Assembly: GCA_029449245.1 (NCBI GenBank)
Contig: JANATF010000005.1
Location: forward strand, 496,001-560,000
Length of the DNA: 64,000 nt
From: Mortierella alpina
Lineage: Eukaryota > Mortierellomycota > Mortierellomycetes > Mortierellales > Mortierellaceae
Reading direction: 5' to 3'
Shown here: one piece after another, positions 36,903-47,826 of the stretch
How positions within the stretch are numbered: position 1 is the first letter of the stretch
How the letters are laid out: every line of letters starts with the position of its first letter
The notes under the pieces: model-generated
Database searches by the model: none
The model's input: only the letters and a program-made list of their open reading frames with translations
Told to the model about the DNA's origin: nothing
Translations under genes and position numbers: made by a program

Positions 36903-38162
36903 TGCTGCGTCTGGAATACCGTGGGGTAGTGATGAAAAGAAAAGACAGTTTTGTGCGGGTGAATGAAGGTGATGCGAGTACTGAGGATAAAAAAGAGAGA
37001 AAGGGAACAGTTTGTGAGAGTGCGAATCGAAGAAACCAAAGAGGCGAGGGAGCGAGTGACATGGAATGTCCCTGCGCACTGACCGCACAATGCTAAATTC
37101 CCCGTGCATACAGTTTTCCGCTGATGTTGGCAACTTTCCTTCAAAGAACAAACAAGGACCTGGTCCACAGCAACAAATACAATCAAAATTCGCGCAACGC
37201 CATATAACAGAGTCGACCGACAGGTCTTCAGCTCAGCAAGCGACAGGCTACGTGAATCAAATTTATTTCCTTCGCGACAACGAGAGTCCATAATCCGCAA
37301 GAAAGGATGTGTTGGCGACACACAATATAAATGAACCCCACACTTGCTTTCGCTTGCCTTTACTATCATCGTGCATAGCGGGGCGGCACTCTTGGGTCGT
37401 TTGCTGGTTGTGCTGCTGATGCTTGCGATGATGGTGGCAATATACGTCCGGTGCTGGTGCTGGTGGCCTAGCGGTGTTATGGCAAAAAAGCAAGAAACAG
37501 GCTCGTACCTCTTTTTGCACAGGAATGGTCAAGTTCCCTCGACACTCATAATGCAGCAGGATGAGTTAAGAGTAGGAAATCAGAGTGGGAAGCGCAGTAG
37601 TTCGAAAGAAAGCGAAGATAGAGGCAAAGTAAAGAAAGAGCAGAGAATAGTTAAAGATAGAGGAGGAGGCAAGAGGCAGAGAGGAGAGGACAGTGGAGGA
37701 GGCTGAGCAGACAGAGCCGCGGAGAATGACAAAGTAGAAGGGGAGAGAGTGAGGCAGATGAACTGGCTATCATTGGCTGTCGTTGGCCAAGCAAGGAAAG
37801 GAAAGGAAAGGAAACGCGTACTCTGAGTTATGCATATGCAAACAGGTACGAAACATGAGGTTCTAATAGGACGAGGTGTCGTTGTCTACACGGACTCAAA
37901 CATTTTCACTGCTAATTTGGGTGACTGAAAGAACATAGGCCAACGTTGAAGTTGGGCGCAATATTGCGATCGTGTCGCTCAAGCGTTGGAGTAATCTGAT
38001 GACCATGATTCGCCACACACATGCACTCATAAATCCATAATCAATACCTCTCTCTTTTTGACTTTTACGACAACCCCATCTCTTTCCCCAGTACAACCTC
38101 AGATCGCAATTTCCTCCTCACTCCGAGATCCTGAACAGCCCTCACAACGATCCAAAAAAAAA
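36903..38162. other. Intergenic region, divergent promoters
   Basis: It lies between the LRR gene (minus) and the four-helix membrane protein (plus). It holds purine-rich low-complexity sequence at about 37590-37760 (gaaag, gagaggag runs) and ggaaa repeats near 37795-37815. An open frame of 120 codons at 37344-37706 has no ATG at its start and is low-complexity, so it is not called. Confidence 0.4.
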
Positions 38163-38660
38163 ATGTCCATAAAGTCACTGCATCGATTTCGGAAGGTGCT
38201 CATTGTCCCATTGCTCGTGCACCTCGTTTTGATCCCAGTCTTTTACAGCGCCTCAAGAGACTACAGCCTGGAAGGCGGATATTTCAAATTCCAAGACGGA
38301 GCCATCATCCTCACCTCTGTCGTGTTCCTTTACTCCATCATTCTCGCCGTCTGGGGACAACCCAGCCGTCGTCACAGACTCACCCGCTGCTCCTTTTTGC
38401 TCGCCTTGGCATTTTTGGACCTGCACATATACGCTTCCTTCATCGAAACCCATATCAAGCAAACTGGACCACACGATCAATTCCAATGCCAGGGATTCAC
38501 CGCCTGCCGCCTGAAGTGGACCGTTACCTCTTTGGGCATCGTGAACTGCATTCTTCTCGTGGCTGAGGCCCTTTTAACGATCGGCTATCGTGCCCCTCCC
38601 GTCGTTCCGCAGGAGAAATGCAGAGACGGAGACCAGGCGGCTACTGGAATGGTAGTGTAG
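38163..38660 (+). CDS. Four-helix membrane protein, family A
   Basis: This single-exon frame has 165 residues and starts at the ATG that follows a run of A. Hydrophobic segments lie at about residues 12-28 (VLIVPLLVHLVLIPVFY), 45-63, 75-92 and 116-136, with a short cytosolic N terminus. A loop before the last helix has FQCQGFTACRLKW, matching FEC(Q) in the protein encoded at 42984-43840, so the two belong to one family. The topology recalls MARVEL-like tetraspan proteins. Function is unknown. Confidence 0.7.
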   Translation: MSIKSLHRFRKVLIVPLLVHLVLIPVFYSASRDYSLEGGYFKFQDGAIILTSVVFLYSIILAVWGQPSRRHRLTRCSFLLALAFLDLHIYASFIETHIKQTGPHDQFQCQGFTACRLKWTVTSLGIVNCILLVAEALLTIGYRAPPVVPQEKCRDGDQAATGMVV

Positions 38661-39204
38661 TTAGTGGGCCGAGGAGTCGAAAGCAGCCTAACACGATAAC
38701 GCTTGGAATGAAACTTGGGACGAGTCTTTGCCTTCCATACATGTCTCTGTTCAACTTTTCAAAACGTACCTGATCGGTTCTCTTTTGTGGCAAAAAAAGT
38801 CACGATCTGTGCAACTCCGAGCTATCTCGTCCGCGCTACTGTTTGAAACGCGTACTTGGCTCGAAACTTGAACATGGCAGCGTTACAAGACCGCCGCGAG
38901 TGTCTAGTTTTTTTTTCGAGTTCCCTTTGTGTACCATGGCGGGTGAAACTGCAAAGCTGGCAAGAAAATTGTGCGTCTTCGTGTGGACACTACTTTTCGA
39001 CTTTGTTCCATGTCAGCCAGCACTGTTTCCACGTCTCCCTGTTCGTTCTACGCGGGCCATTTTTTGGCTTGAGGTTTATTTGTTCATGTTTTGTTACAAA
39101 GCAAAAAAGTTATTACAGAAGACGAGTCGGTCAATGATGTACAGGGCGAGAAGGGATTAGACCAAGAGTGCTGGGTGTAAGAGATGGACCAGAGCTAGGT
39201 CGGC
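38661..39204. other. Convergent intergenic region
   Basis: No gene is convincing. An open frame at 38843-39160 has no support from composition or homology that I can see. Confidence 0.4.
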
Positions 39205-41510
39205 TCATGCATAATGAACTTCAGAGAAGGGCAGATACCTCTGCTGATCTTGCGCAGCCTGCCGCGAGTCCATATCAACCATGCGCGCCACCAGGGACTC
39301 GTACAGCCATTCCAACATCCTAGGATCCCCTTGCGATGTCCCGTCTCTGCTGTTATTGTCATCGCCAAAAAACGACCCTGCCAGGGCAGACTGTGCCTTT
39401 AGTTGTGCTTGCACCCAAAGATCCTGCTGCATCTCCCATGAAAGCGTCTCGCCAATTTGTCTGTCGCTCTCATAATCCTGCATTTGAGCCCTGCCGTCCT
39501 GCTCCACAGCCATTCGAGAGACCTTTGCGTCCGTCTCTGGGTCTGGAATCAAATTCATGGTCATGGACGTGGCGACGGATGACATCAGCTCATAAACAAC
39601 TCGAGACACAAAGAACGGGTTCTTGTCTTCCTTGGATAGCTCCTTGGGTGTTCGCTCCGCACTTAACCAAGGTCGGTCCCACATTTCATCCTCTTTAGAC
39701 CATGCAGCTTTCGGTCCAAACTGCAACTGATCGATGAGACGGATTTCTGGGAGTAAGGCTGTGTGCACGAAAAACGGGGTCTTGTCCTTCCATGAACTGC
39801 TGTGGATCGAAGAAGAAGAGTAGGGCACGTCTTTCTTCAGGTTGGGAGTAAGGATCGGTGACTGTGACCGAGGCATGGATAGGGTCAGATTGCGATTGGC
39901 GCTTGAGGTGAGAGGAGAGCGTCCAAGAATCGAAGTGAGCAGCTTCTGATCCTCGTTTGAAAGCGAGATAGCTGAGGTTGTAGAGAGGTGCTGCTGAGGA
40001 GAAGCGCCTTTCGCGGATGATGCATTGGCAATGGTCGACTCTGCTAACTGTCGTCTGAACGTCTCCAGCTCTTCCTTCAGCCGCTTATTTTCATCCTGAA
40101 CCAGCACCACTGCTTCACGAAGATGCCGTGCCTCTGTTTTGTGCTGCTCCACTTGTTCTTCCAAAGTACCAATGTACTCTAAGAATTTGACAGACAAAAT
40201 CCAATTTAGTCCGGCGTTGATTCATGTTGCTGTATAGTAGTTACCTCAATTGTTCGTCAGCCCTCTGCGGGCTCTCACCTTTTCTCCTGACTCTAAAGTT
40301 TCTAGCAGAGATCTTGTTGCGAAGTTGTCTACGCTCCTTGGAAGTCATCTTTTTCAGCTCCTTCTGGGAAGGGATGTCGTCCGTCTTTATTCCCGGTTGT
40401 GTCTTCAAGCCACATGTGTGGCCTGGCTGGCCATGGCCTTCGACTCCATCCATCTCGTCCGACTCGGCGTCGGAATCTGCTGCGTCCTCGTTGGATGTGG
40501 AGGTCTCGGGAGAGGACTGGATGAGATGTTTGGTTGACTCGAGAAGGCGAGCCAAGGTTTCCTCGATTTCCTCTCGTGTAAGCTTGCCTGTAAACAACTG
40601 TGGGACGAGGGGCGTCTGCATTTGTTGCTGGAGAAGAAATTGTAAAGTCGCAGCGGAGAGAGTCGTGTTGACGGTCGATGTATAAGGTGCAGCCGAAGTT
40701 GAAGCGGAGGCAGAAGGCTTTGAGGTTGCAGGTCCTGTCCTGGGCTGCTTGCGTGCGGCCGGGATGGGTTCTGGGCTAGGCCGTTTCGTGGCTGTGGAGG
40801 GGATGGCAGCAGCGGCTACGGTCTTGGACGTATCAATGAGTGCAGCGACTACAATCATTTTGGGGGTTCACACCTCATTAGCGCCATATCATTTCGATGA
40901 ATGTGCCTGGTTGACAGGGAGTACCATTGCCAGTTTAAAAAAGAATAAAAGCAAAAGTCTTACTCTGTGCATGGGCAGTGGCCTCTGCTGGTGTGGTTGC
41001 ACTGATAGTCTCTGGGAAAAGAGGCGGCGTGGAAATCGCTGTGGGGATCGCCGAGAGCATTGCTGCAATCACCCCTGTGGACGGGGAAGCACTGGAAAGA
41101 GGACTGGGCGTGGTCAGCTGGGCGACGAGCGCATCGTTGTCTGCGTTACGGAGAGCGGTGAACGCTGAACGGTCAGAAGGCAGTTGGATATCTTTTGAGT
41201 AATCTTGCTGCTGCTGTTGCTGTTGCAGGTTATGAGCAAGCAGAAACTGCAAGTCCTTCTGTTCCTCCTCCTTGTCATGGAGAGCGACGTCGTCCTTGGG
41301 CACAGACGGAGACTCCACAGGGTCAAAGGAGCTCAAGGCGCTGAACGCCTGTAGGGCAGACAGGTCTAGTGGCGACGGATCGGCCAGGCCAGCGGGCGGG
41401 TTGAAGTCTTCGTTGTTGAGCAGGAACGAGAAGAGGTCGTTGGTTGGATCCTCGGCGCCGAGCAGGCTCAGGTCCAGAAAGTCGTCGAACAGCGGGTTGG
41501 GGTCGGCCAT
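39205..41510 (-). CDS. bZIP transcription factor
   Basis: Exons 41510-40964, 40848-40279 and 40178-39205 join in phase to 696 residues. The basic region (SKERRQLRNKISARNFRVRR, about 353-372) has the N-x7-R signature. The leucine zipper begins EYIGTLEEQVEQHKTEARHL and continues through VQDENKRLKEELETF. An intron splits the two at the Lys-Glu boundary. The N-terminal half is acidic and Ser/Pro/Gln-rich, with a short poly-Gln run near 41210-41230, and fits an activation domain. bZIP proteins dimerise and bind ACGT- or AP-1-like DNA sites. The basic-region style resembles fungal KERRQLRNK factors of the stress or nutrient type. Targets are unknown. Confidence 0.9.
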
Positions 41511-42116
41511 GGATGGCGGTCTATGGAATGGAGAGCAGATGAATGGGTGAGGCGTGCAGGTGGATCCAGGGGTGCAGGAGTCGAGGAGTGGGTCGCTGTG
41601 GGCGCAAAGGGCGTGGGCAGAGTGGCAGAGTGGCAGTGGGACAGAGAGGCAGAGGGACAGAGAGGCAGAGAGGGAGAGAGGCAAGGGGAACCAAGAAGCA
41701 GAAGAGGAAAAGAGGACAAGGTAAAGAGAACAAACGACCGGCGCTGATAAATCAATCCACTGAGCAACCTGTCATGTATGGGGCCATGCTGACCACCACT
41801 AGGCACCCGTCTCTCTCTCTCCCACACTCTCTTTCTCACACTCTCTCTCTCTCACACTCTCCCTTCCTCTCTTTCCTCCTCTTCCTCTCCTTCCTCCTCT
41901 TCCCGTGCAAGTCCCAACCCGACTCGACAGCGGGACATCGTCAGGCAGACGCACCTCCCTATGCGAGCGAGCACGTTCCTCCGCACAGCCCAAAACGCTT
42001 GCGTGTGCGTGGTCGAGTGACTGCTCCGCTTTTTACCTTAGAGTTCACACGCGACTCGAATGAGGAAGCAACATCCTTTACCTTCCACCACATTCAACCA
42101 CAAATATACCACAACC
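41511..42116. other. Divergent promoter region with CT-rich tract
   Basis: Shared upstream region of the bZIP gene (minus) and the proteinase inhibitor (plus). It has a purine-rich block at about 41640-41730 (gagag and gcagag repeats) and a CTCT/CACACTCT block at 41811-41890. Open frames here are low-complexity shadows. Confidence 0.5.
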
Positions 42117-42356
42117 ATGTCCTCCAAGACCTACCTCGTCATCTTTAAAAGCGACACCCCTCAATCTGACATCGACAGTGCCGTGAATGAGGTTGAGAGC
42201 CAGGGATGCCGTATCACTCAAAGATACGACTCTGCGTTGCTGGGATTCGCTGTCCAGATCCCCGAAGTCTCTACTATGGAACATTCGGCACTGTCAAATC
42301 TCCGCAGTGTGGACTATGTTGAGGAAGACGGCCAGGTCTCCACCTTCGCCGCCTAG
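42117..42356 (+). CDS. Small I9-family proteinase inhibitor (PBI2-like)
   Basis: This 79-residue single exon begins MSSKTYLVIFKSDTP and continues through VNEVESQGCRI and SVDYVEEDGQV. This is the inhibitor I9 fold, the same as subtilisin propeptides and yeast proteinase B inhibitor 2. Such proteins block vacuolar subtilisin-type proteases in the cytosol and assist vacuole fusion in yeast. No signal peptide is present, consistent with a cytosolic inhibitor. The length matches yeast Pbi2 closely. Confidence 0.88.
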   Translation: MSSKTYLVIFKSDTPQSDIDSAVNEVESQGCRITQRYDSALLGFAVQIPEVSTMEHSALSNLRSVDYVEEDGQVSTFAA

Positions 42357-42983
42357 CAAGTGAGGCTTCAATGCTAAGCTGCATTCGAGAACAAAATTGT
42401 ATAGGACCCAGGGGCATCGTACAATGATACCTGAAACGTCTCTAAAAGAAATAAAAATGTAGTCGACGTGCTTATCACCTGGACGACAAGGTGCCTGTAG
42501 CCTTGTAGTCCATGTGCTCACATTTACTTTACATAACAGCTTAAAGTGCTTTGCGTGAGTATCGATGGAGAGAAGCGAGCCTGTTTATTGGCGGCGAGAT
42601 AAACTGGACTCCCTGCGCCAACAGTGTGCACAGACAAGCACTATGTTCTGAAGCACGACAGAATAAGCTGGAAACAAACCGCCCATCCTCATCGGACACT
42701 CGCGAATGTTGGTATGGTGCTTTAGTGTACCACTAGGAGGAGAGAGGCAAACACCACCGCTCAGTAAACAGACCAAAGAGCACTGTAAACAGAGCACTTT
42801 TACAAACAAACGAAACAACGCTGACAATAATTCTTGTTGTACATGTGAAGACTGAGAAGACAGCAAAATGCCTTGCAGGCGAGGTATATAACATACATGG
42901 ACATGGATGGGTTCGACTCTTGTGCCCATTCTTTCTTATCTCTGATGTGCTACTTTGCAGGCAATGTGGCAAACTCTCTCTCT
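42357..42983. other. Convergent intergenic region
   Basis: No gene is seen. A possible polyadenylation signal (aaataaaaa) lies near 42450 after the inhibitor gene. Confidence 0.4.
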
Positions 42984-43840
42984 CTATACGCTGGGAGAAA
43001 CGAACTGTGGTGAAGGATCACTAACAGGCGGGTGATGCGGACTCGGAGGTTGACCTAAAGCGTTCAAAGGCGACTGCTGGTGCCCTGAGATGGGGAAGGG
43101 TGAAAACGCGGCATCGTGAACCACAGGCTGTTGGTATGATGTTATAGTTGAAGGCTGTGGTAAAGAGTAGGGCTGCTGCTGAGGCAAAGCTTGTCCACTA
43201 TGAGCCATGTGCTGTTCTTGAACTTGGGCCATACATCCTCCAGGAACTGGAGCAGCATGAGTAAACTGATACTGAGGGTATTGGGGGTAATGAGGGTAAT
43301 GATGGTTCTGCTGATGAGATATCATCGCGGGATGCTGCAAAGCACCAGGGTAGTATCCCTGCGGCAGGTCGGGCCTTACAATCACAACATTCGCTTGGTC
43401 TCCATAGCTATGCGTCTTCGGCTGCAGGGGTCCAATCTTGAGGGTCAGGGAGATTTCGAAAAGTGAAAAGAAGCCAATGAACGTACTCAAGAACAATACA
43501 AAACGCATATCATTGAGCTGCATTCAAAGCGACCACTCAGATACGTGGCTTCCTTTGCGATAGTACCAAGGCTGATATACAGGATAAGTACTGAGCAAAC
43601 GAATATCAGGAATGCTCGGAGGAACTTATTTACAAGTGGTTTGCCTTTAAGAGAGTATGTGTATGCAAAGAAGAAGATAACAGTGGTACAAATGATGATC
43701 CAGTCTTGCCAGCGAAGCTGGATCGCCGGGAAATGGTCAAACTCTGCCGCAAGGATGTACTCCAGCGCGACAGTGAAAAGGATTATGGTGGACAAGAAGA
43801 TGAGCCATATCCTCAGTCGACGAAGCACGATCATGGACAT
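42984..43840 (-). pseudogene. Four-helix membrane protein with one frame break, family A
   Basis: The frame from MSMIVLRRLRIW carries three hydrophobic helices and reaches LSGRFEC near 43520. The following frame begins QLNDMRFVLFLSTF and gives the fourth helix (FVLFLSTFIGFFSLFEIS) and a Pro/Gln/His-rich tail (PQYPQYQFTHAAP). A single missing base at about 43517 would restore FECQLNDMRF, matching the FQCQ loop of the protein at 38163. No intron fits because the gap is only a base. It is either a real frameshift or an assembly error, so the protein may in fact be intact. Confidence 0.65.
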
Positions 43841-44159
43841 GGTTAAAGGTGCCTCTAAAGAACCTAAAGTTGTACAAGTTATAAGAGCAAAGGGTCCCAA
43901 CGACAACTGGGTCAAAAAGAGTCGAAGTGATGGCTGGAAATCGAGATGAGGGATGCGCAAAATAAGAAAAAGAGAGAGAATGAAGAATAGGAAGCCCATG
44001 CTCGAAAGCCCTACTCCCGGGACTTTGGCGGAACCTCGGAAAGTGAGCCCCCACGATTTCTCTCTGTTACGGGAAATAGGCTTATCAACGACCGCAATCA
44101 CTGCTCACGCGTCGCCCCTCGGTATGGTAGGTAGGTCTTACTTATGCTCACTGCTCGCT

Positions 44160-44383
44160 CCTATTGTTTCTACTCGAAGTAAGTTCAAGGAAGAGTTGAA
44201 GAGAAAGTCATCTCCAAAAAAGTTGATCGTAATTCCTATTGTTTCTACTCGAAGTAAGTTCAAGGAAGAGTTGAAGAGAAAGTCATCTCCAAAAAAGTTG
44301 ATCGTAATTCCTATTGTTTCTACTCGAAGTAAGTTCAAGGAAGAGTTGAAGAGAAAGTCATCTCCAAAAAAGTTGATCGTAAT
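44160..44383. repeat. 75-bp perfect tandem triplication
   Basis: Three consecutive identical 75-base units begin at 44160, 44235 and 44310, each starting cctattgtttctactcg. No mismatch was seen between the copies. Because the unit is 25 codons, an open frame runs through on both strands. Composition does not look coding. Confidence 0.95.
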
Positions 44384-44846
44384 CTGTCCTGTCTATCGCG
44401 AATAAAGTCGTGGCAATCTGTTCTTGTCACCAGTAGCGAAAGATAGGGCCCGAAAGTCACCAAGAAACAAGGACGATATTTATGAGTAGGCCAGAGTAGC
44501 ATTACACAGCGTGCACTATGCTATTATTCTACAGTTGGACGAAAGGCGAAACTCGTTGTACGAAACGCCTCCCTTATTTTTTTTTCGAATGTCGCTACGA
44601 ATCTTAAGAACTACCTAGAAATGATCTACCATCCATTCTATCCTTCTCTAATCCTAGTCATCATAAGACGCACGTTCCCGGTTCCAACCCCTCAGACCCG
44701 CGCGACTATTGCAACGCCTCATCAGCGTGTCTAATGGACTAAGGTTGCTGTTATAAAAAGGGTATCTTCCCTACTCCCTCCATAGAGGTCCGGTGTCCAA
44801 GCCAGCACTCAAAAGTGTATTTTTTTTAATTTTTTTTTATATCAAT
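44384..44846. other. Intergenic region
   Basis: No gene is seen. T-rich tracts at 44576-44585 and 44818-44840. Confidence 0.4.
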
Positions 44847-45322
44847 ATGCCTCTCAAGTCGGCCCCTATGTCTCTGACCTCTTCATTGCTCAAAGGAAAG
44901 GCTGTCGTAAGCTCCCTCGACTCGCTATTCAAGAACAGTGTACGTTGTTCGCAAACTAGACACTTTCATGGAAACCACGGAAGCAAGAGCCAACCAAAAA
45001 AGAAAGGAAAAAAAACCTCACACATTCACTCTCCTTTCTCTCTCTCTCTTAGGCTGGACCATCGAAGCAGACAGCACCCATTGCCGCCAAGGTGCGAGCT
45101 CCCTATCCAGAAGACCTCACCGATCAGGTCCAAAAGAAGATAAAGTGCCACACATGCATATATAGAGAGGCAAATATTGTGATGCATTTCTATAATTGCA
45201 TAGCGCTCTATATATGCACGCTTAAACTCTCTAACTGCACGTATTTCAACTCTAATTCTTATAGCACTTCCGAGTCCTACTTTACATCAAAAAGTAGCCA
45301 ATCAAGGCTCTTCATCTCCTAG
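44847..45322 (+). CDS. Small hypothetical protein or gene fragment
   Basis: Exon 1 (44847-44939) begins MPLKSAPMSLTSSLLKG. A gtacgt donor and a pyrimidine-rich acceptor at 45051-45052 give exon 2, starting AGPSKQTAPIAAKVRAPYPE. The first 60 residues look coding. After QVQKKIK the frame becomes AT-rich and unlike protein, and its end overlaps the tRNA, so the true gene probably ends or is cut off near 45150. The family is not recognised. Confidence 0.35.
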
Positions 45323-45388
45323 TTGGTCCAGTGGTCAGGATTTGTCGCTCTCACCGACAAGGCCCGGGTTCGATCCCCGGACTGGGAA
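45317..45388 (+). tRNA. tRNA-Glu (anticodon CTC)
   Basis: The 72-nt cloverleaf has acceptor arms TCCTAGT and ACTGGGA (one U-G pair), D arm TCCAGTGGTCAGGA, anticodon stem TGTCG/CGACA with loop CTCTCAC (anticodon CTC, reading GAG), T arm CCCGGGTTCGATCCCCGG and discriminator A. A T-run (tttttt) follows directly as a Pol III terminator. No intron. Confidence 0.97.
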
Positions 45389-46709
45389 TTTTTTGCTTTT
45401 TACTTTTCTTTAGTAAAGGACGAACATACACACACGCATGCGTGTATTCGGGAAAAGATAATATGACATGACATGTCATATTAGTTGTTCTGACAGCACC
45501 ATCGTTTTACGTCAGGTTAGCGTCTTTCCATATATTCTAACATGCATGTCATTCTATCTTTTTGACAGATACATGTCAGAATAGCTGGATATTGTGACAT
45601 TACCGCTCGGCGAGACGAGGGTGAAATGGTTTCATTTTGGCTTGGGGATAACGGTGGAGATGAGTATTTGACGAGGACTTACTTTCAAAGTCGTTGTGCC
45701 ATTTTTTGTCGAATGAAACGGAAATGAAGGTAGCTCCTACTGAAAACGATATTGGGTAGCCCTAGAAGATCTGGTACTACTAGCGAGCAGAAGCACCGCC
45801 GTTCATATCTGCTAATACAAATGAGGCATTGACCTACACACTAATAGCGGTTGCTCTTCACGTATCATGGCCGAGCAGGAAAACAACCGTGTGCTATATA
45901 CATCTTCTTGCGCTAGTGTATGAAGCACGACTCGTCTTTTCTCTGAGTTTGCACAAGTATACGAGCGAGAGGGTCTAAAGCACACCTAAAAGAACGAAGG
46001 CTGCCTCGCAGACAGGCATGCTGGCTTGAGAGTTGCAAGTGCCTTCAGAACAGCCATATCACATTCATAGGTTACACTGCCTACAGCACAGCTGCACACC
46101 ATGCCAACGCGACCATTCCGTTTCAGAAACAATTCACCAGTTGCGAAAAGACGCAGTGTAACACTCCTCCTTGTAATGGCACGATGATCGGGGTATGATG
46201 ACTGGGTAACACTGGTATCAAGGAAGGGGTGTTAGGTATTGCTTGCTATGATGGCACAGGGGGAGCCGACGATTTCTATTTCAAAGTAATCAACATGGTC
46301 GTGTATTGGTGTCATAGGTTGGTTAGATGTTACGCTAGAGTTCCTGTTGCACTTGCCCAGAGCCTCCGCCTTCTGTCTCCTACAGCACTTTTTGAAGCAA
46401 TATGTATAGTTTAGTGTTCTTCATAGGGCGCCGTTCAACGGCACCATATATGCTTTTCTTAGATCAATGTATTACACTCACAACACTCTTCGGCCCTATG
46501 TCCCGTTTCGAACCGCTAAATAAAATAAAAACCACCACGTCTTGATGATTTCTGTCTTCTGGAGGCATGCAATAGCACAAGAATAGGTGAATAGGTGTTC
46601 GAATGAGTTAGAAGCAGGTCATCCAACTATATACTTGTCGCGTGTTGGATCAAGTATACTGGACTCTCAATAGAGACGAATCTCCTGGGCGTCTCCTTAA
46701 GTTGAAGCT
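45389..46709. other. Gene-poor region with small palindromes
   Basis: No gene is supported. It holds a perfect palindrome acacgcatgcgtgt (45432-45445), an 11-bp inverted repeat at 45460-45482, and repeated tgacatgtcata-like words to about 45600. Confidence 0.5.
45460..45482. repeat. 23-bp inverted repeat
   Basis: Arms aatatgacatg and catgtcatatt are separated by one base. Related words (acatgtcagaata near 45585) recur within 130 bases. Confidence 0.75.
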
Positions 46710-46954
46710 GGGGAGCTGTGCCCAGGCACTCAATAGCATCACTCTTTGTGTAGTTGTAGCGTGCGTGTAGGCTGAGCAATGGGTCATTGGAGATCATGGC
46801 CGCAAGGCCATACCTAAAAATCGTGCTATGTTCAGGAATGAACGGTGATGGTACGGTCTTGCGGCCATGATCTCCTATGACCCATTGCTCAGCCTACACG
46901 CAGGCTGGAAGTACGAAAAGAGTGATGCTGAAGAGGGATTGGGCACTGCACTGT
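46710..46954. repeat. Long fold-back (hairpin) element
   Basis: The inner arms 46762-46814 and 46850-46902 are reverse complements over 53 bases with three mismatches around a 35-base loop. Outside them, similarity continues with more mismatches (agcatcactcttt on the left against aaagagtgatgct on the right) to give arms of about 100 bases. No coding frame is seen. It could be a MITE-like element or a hairpin RNA source. Confidence 0.85.
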
Positions 46955-47416
46955 AGCCGTAGATCTGCAAAGCCCCACGTTAACTGCCGGCCTTTTACTA
47001 ACACCGAAGGTGATCTTTCTTGGAGTATGACGTTCTCAGAGCTGCAGTGTCTCGGCGAAAGTAGCACTACACTGAAAGTTGAAAACACGGAGCTGGAAAG
47101 ACTGTCCATGCTCTCAAGAACTCAGAGATGGCCCCCAGGTCTTGGCTGCATAAAAGATGCACACTCCGGGGCGATGCAGCTCTTTTAACGTGCGGAAGCA
47201 TTCTCGGAGGGCTAAATGGAAGCTAGATCCATTCGCACCCTACCTGACCAGCGTGATGGTCCTCGGTCCCCAAAGGCTCCCATCGTGGCTGTGCTCAGAT
47301 TTACCAACCAATCCGCCAGACCAGTTCTCCAGAGTGGAATTCCTGACAATCAATGTCATAATAGCCTGGATCTCAAAGGATAATATGGCATGGCAGCAAG
47401 AGTGGCAATGGCTCCT
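46955..47416. other. Gene-poor region
   Basis: Nothing supported as a gene; frames here are short. Confidence 0.4.
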
Positions 47417-47544
47417 CTCAAATATGATGTTGTGAATTTATATTTACATGGCGATTGTGCGCCTCTTCACAAGTGCATGCATGTGCATGAACGGAGAGGT
47501 GCAGCAGCGCCATGTAAATATAAATTCACAAAATCATATTTGAG
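47417..47544. repeat. MITE-like element with 37-bp terminal inverted repeats
   Basis: Ends 47417-47453 and 47508-47544 are reverse complements with one mismatch and begin ctcaaatatga. The interior holds gcatgcatgtgcatg and cggagaggtgca. A diverged relative in the opposite orientation lies at 59457-59551, so this is a family and not a chance hairpin. Confidence 0.85.
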
Positions 47545-47826
47545 TTGTGCCAATACAGCCGTTTCTATCGCAATGGTTGTTGTTTTTTTATTTCTTCGTG
47601 TGAGGGGATCCTGCCTGGTGCTCTCCGCTGGGACAGTTTTATCTCGTAGGCTGATCAAGCACTCCTTCCTGAGCTGTAAATGCACGGCCGTTTTCACACG
47701 GATGTTCAGTAGCACCCTCGATCGCAACTCTGGTCTCCTGATGTTGCATCGACGTTGAATCAACGGACACGAGAGGTTGCTGTGCTGTTGTTTTGATAAG
47801 CTGACTATGGTGATTAGTTGTAAAGT
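47545..47826. other. Spacer between the MITE-like element and the zinc-finger gene
   Basis: No gene is supported. Confidence 0.35.

Noticed and set aside
37344-37706. 120-codon frame with a hydrophobic start and a basic tail
   Set aside because: No ATG at its start; the second half is purine-rich low complexity.
41543-42148. 201-codon plus-strand frame rich in Arg, Gly and Ser
   Set aside because: It lies in CT- and GA-rich promoter DNA and overlaps the start of the inhibitor gene in another frame.
44160-44383. CRISPR-like array
   Set aside because: The 75-bp units are adjacent with no unique spacers, and the genome is eukaryotic.
43953-44405. 150-codon frame with a 25-residue repeat
   Set aside because: It is created by the 75-bp triplication, has no gene signals and reads equally well on the other strand.
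46790-46910. Possible 5S rRNA, because of ggccatacc and ggtacgg words
   Set aside because: The words are parts of an inverted repeat, and the conserved internal control region of 5S is missing.
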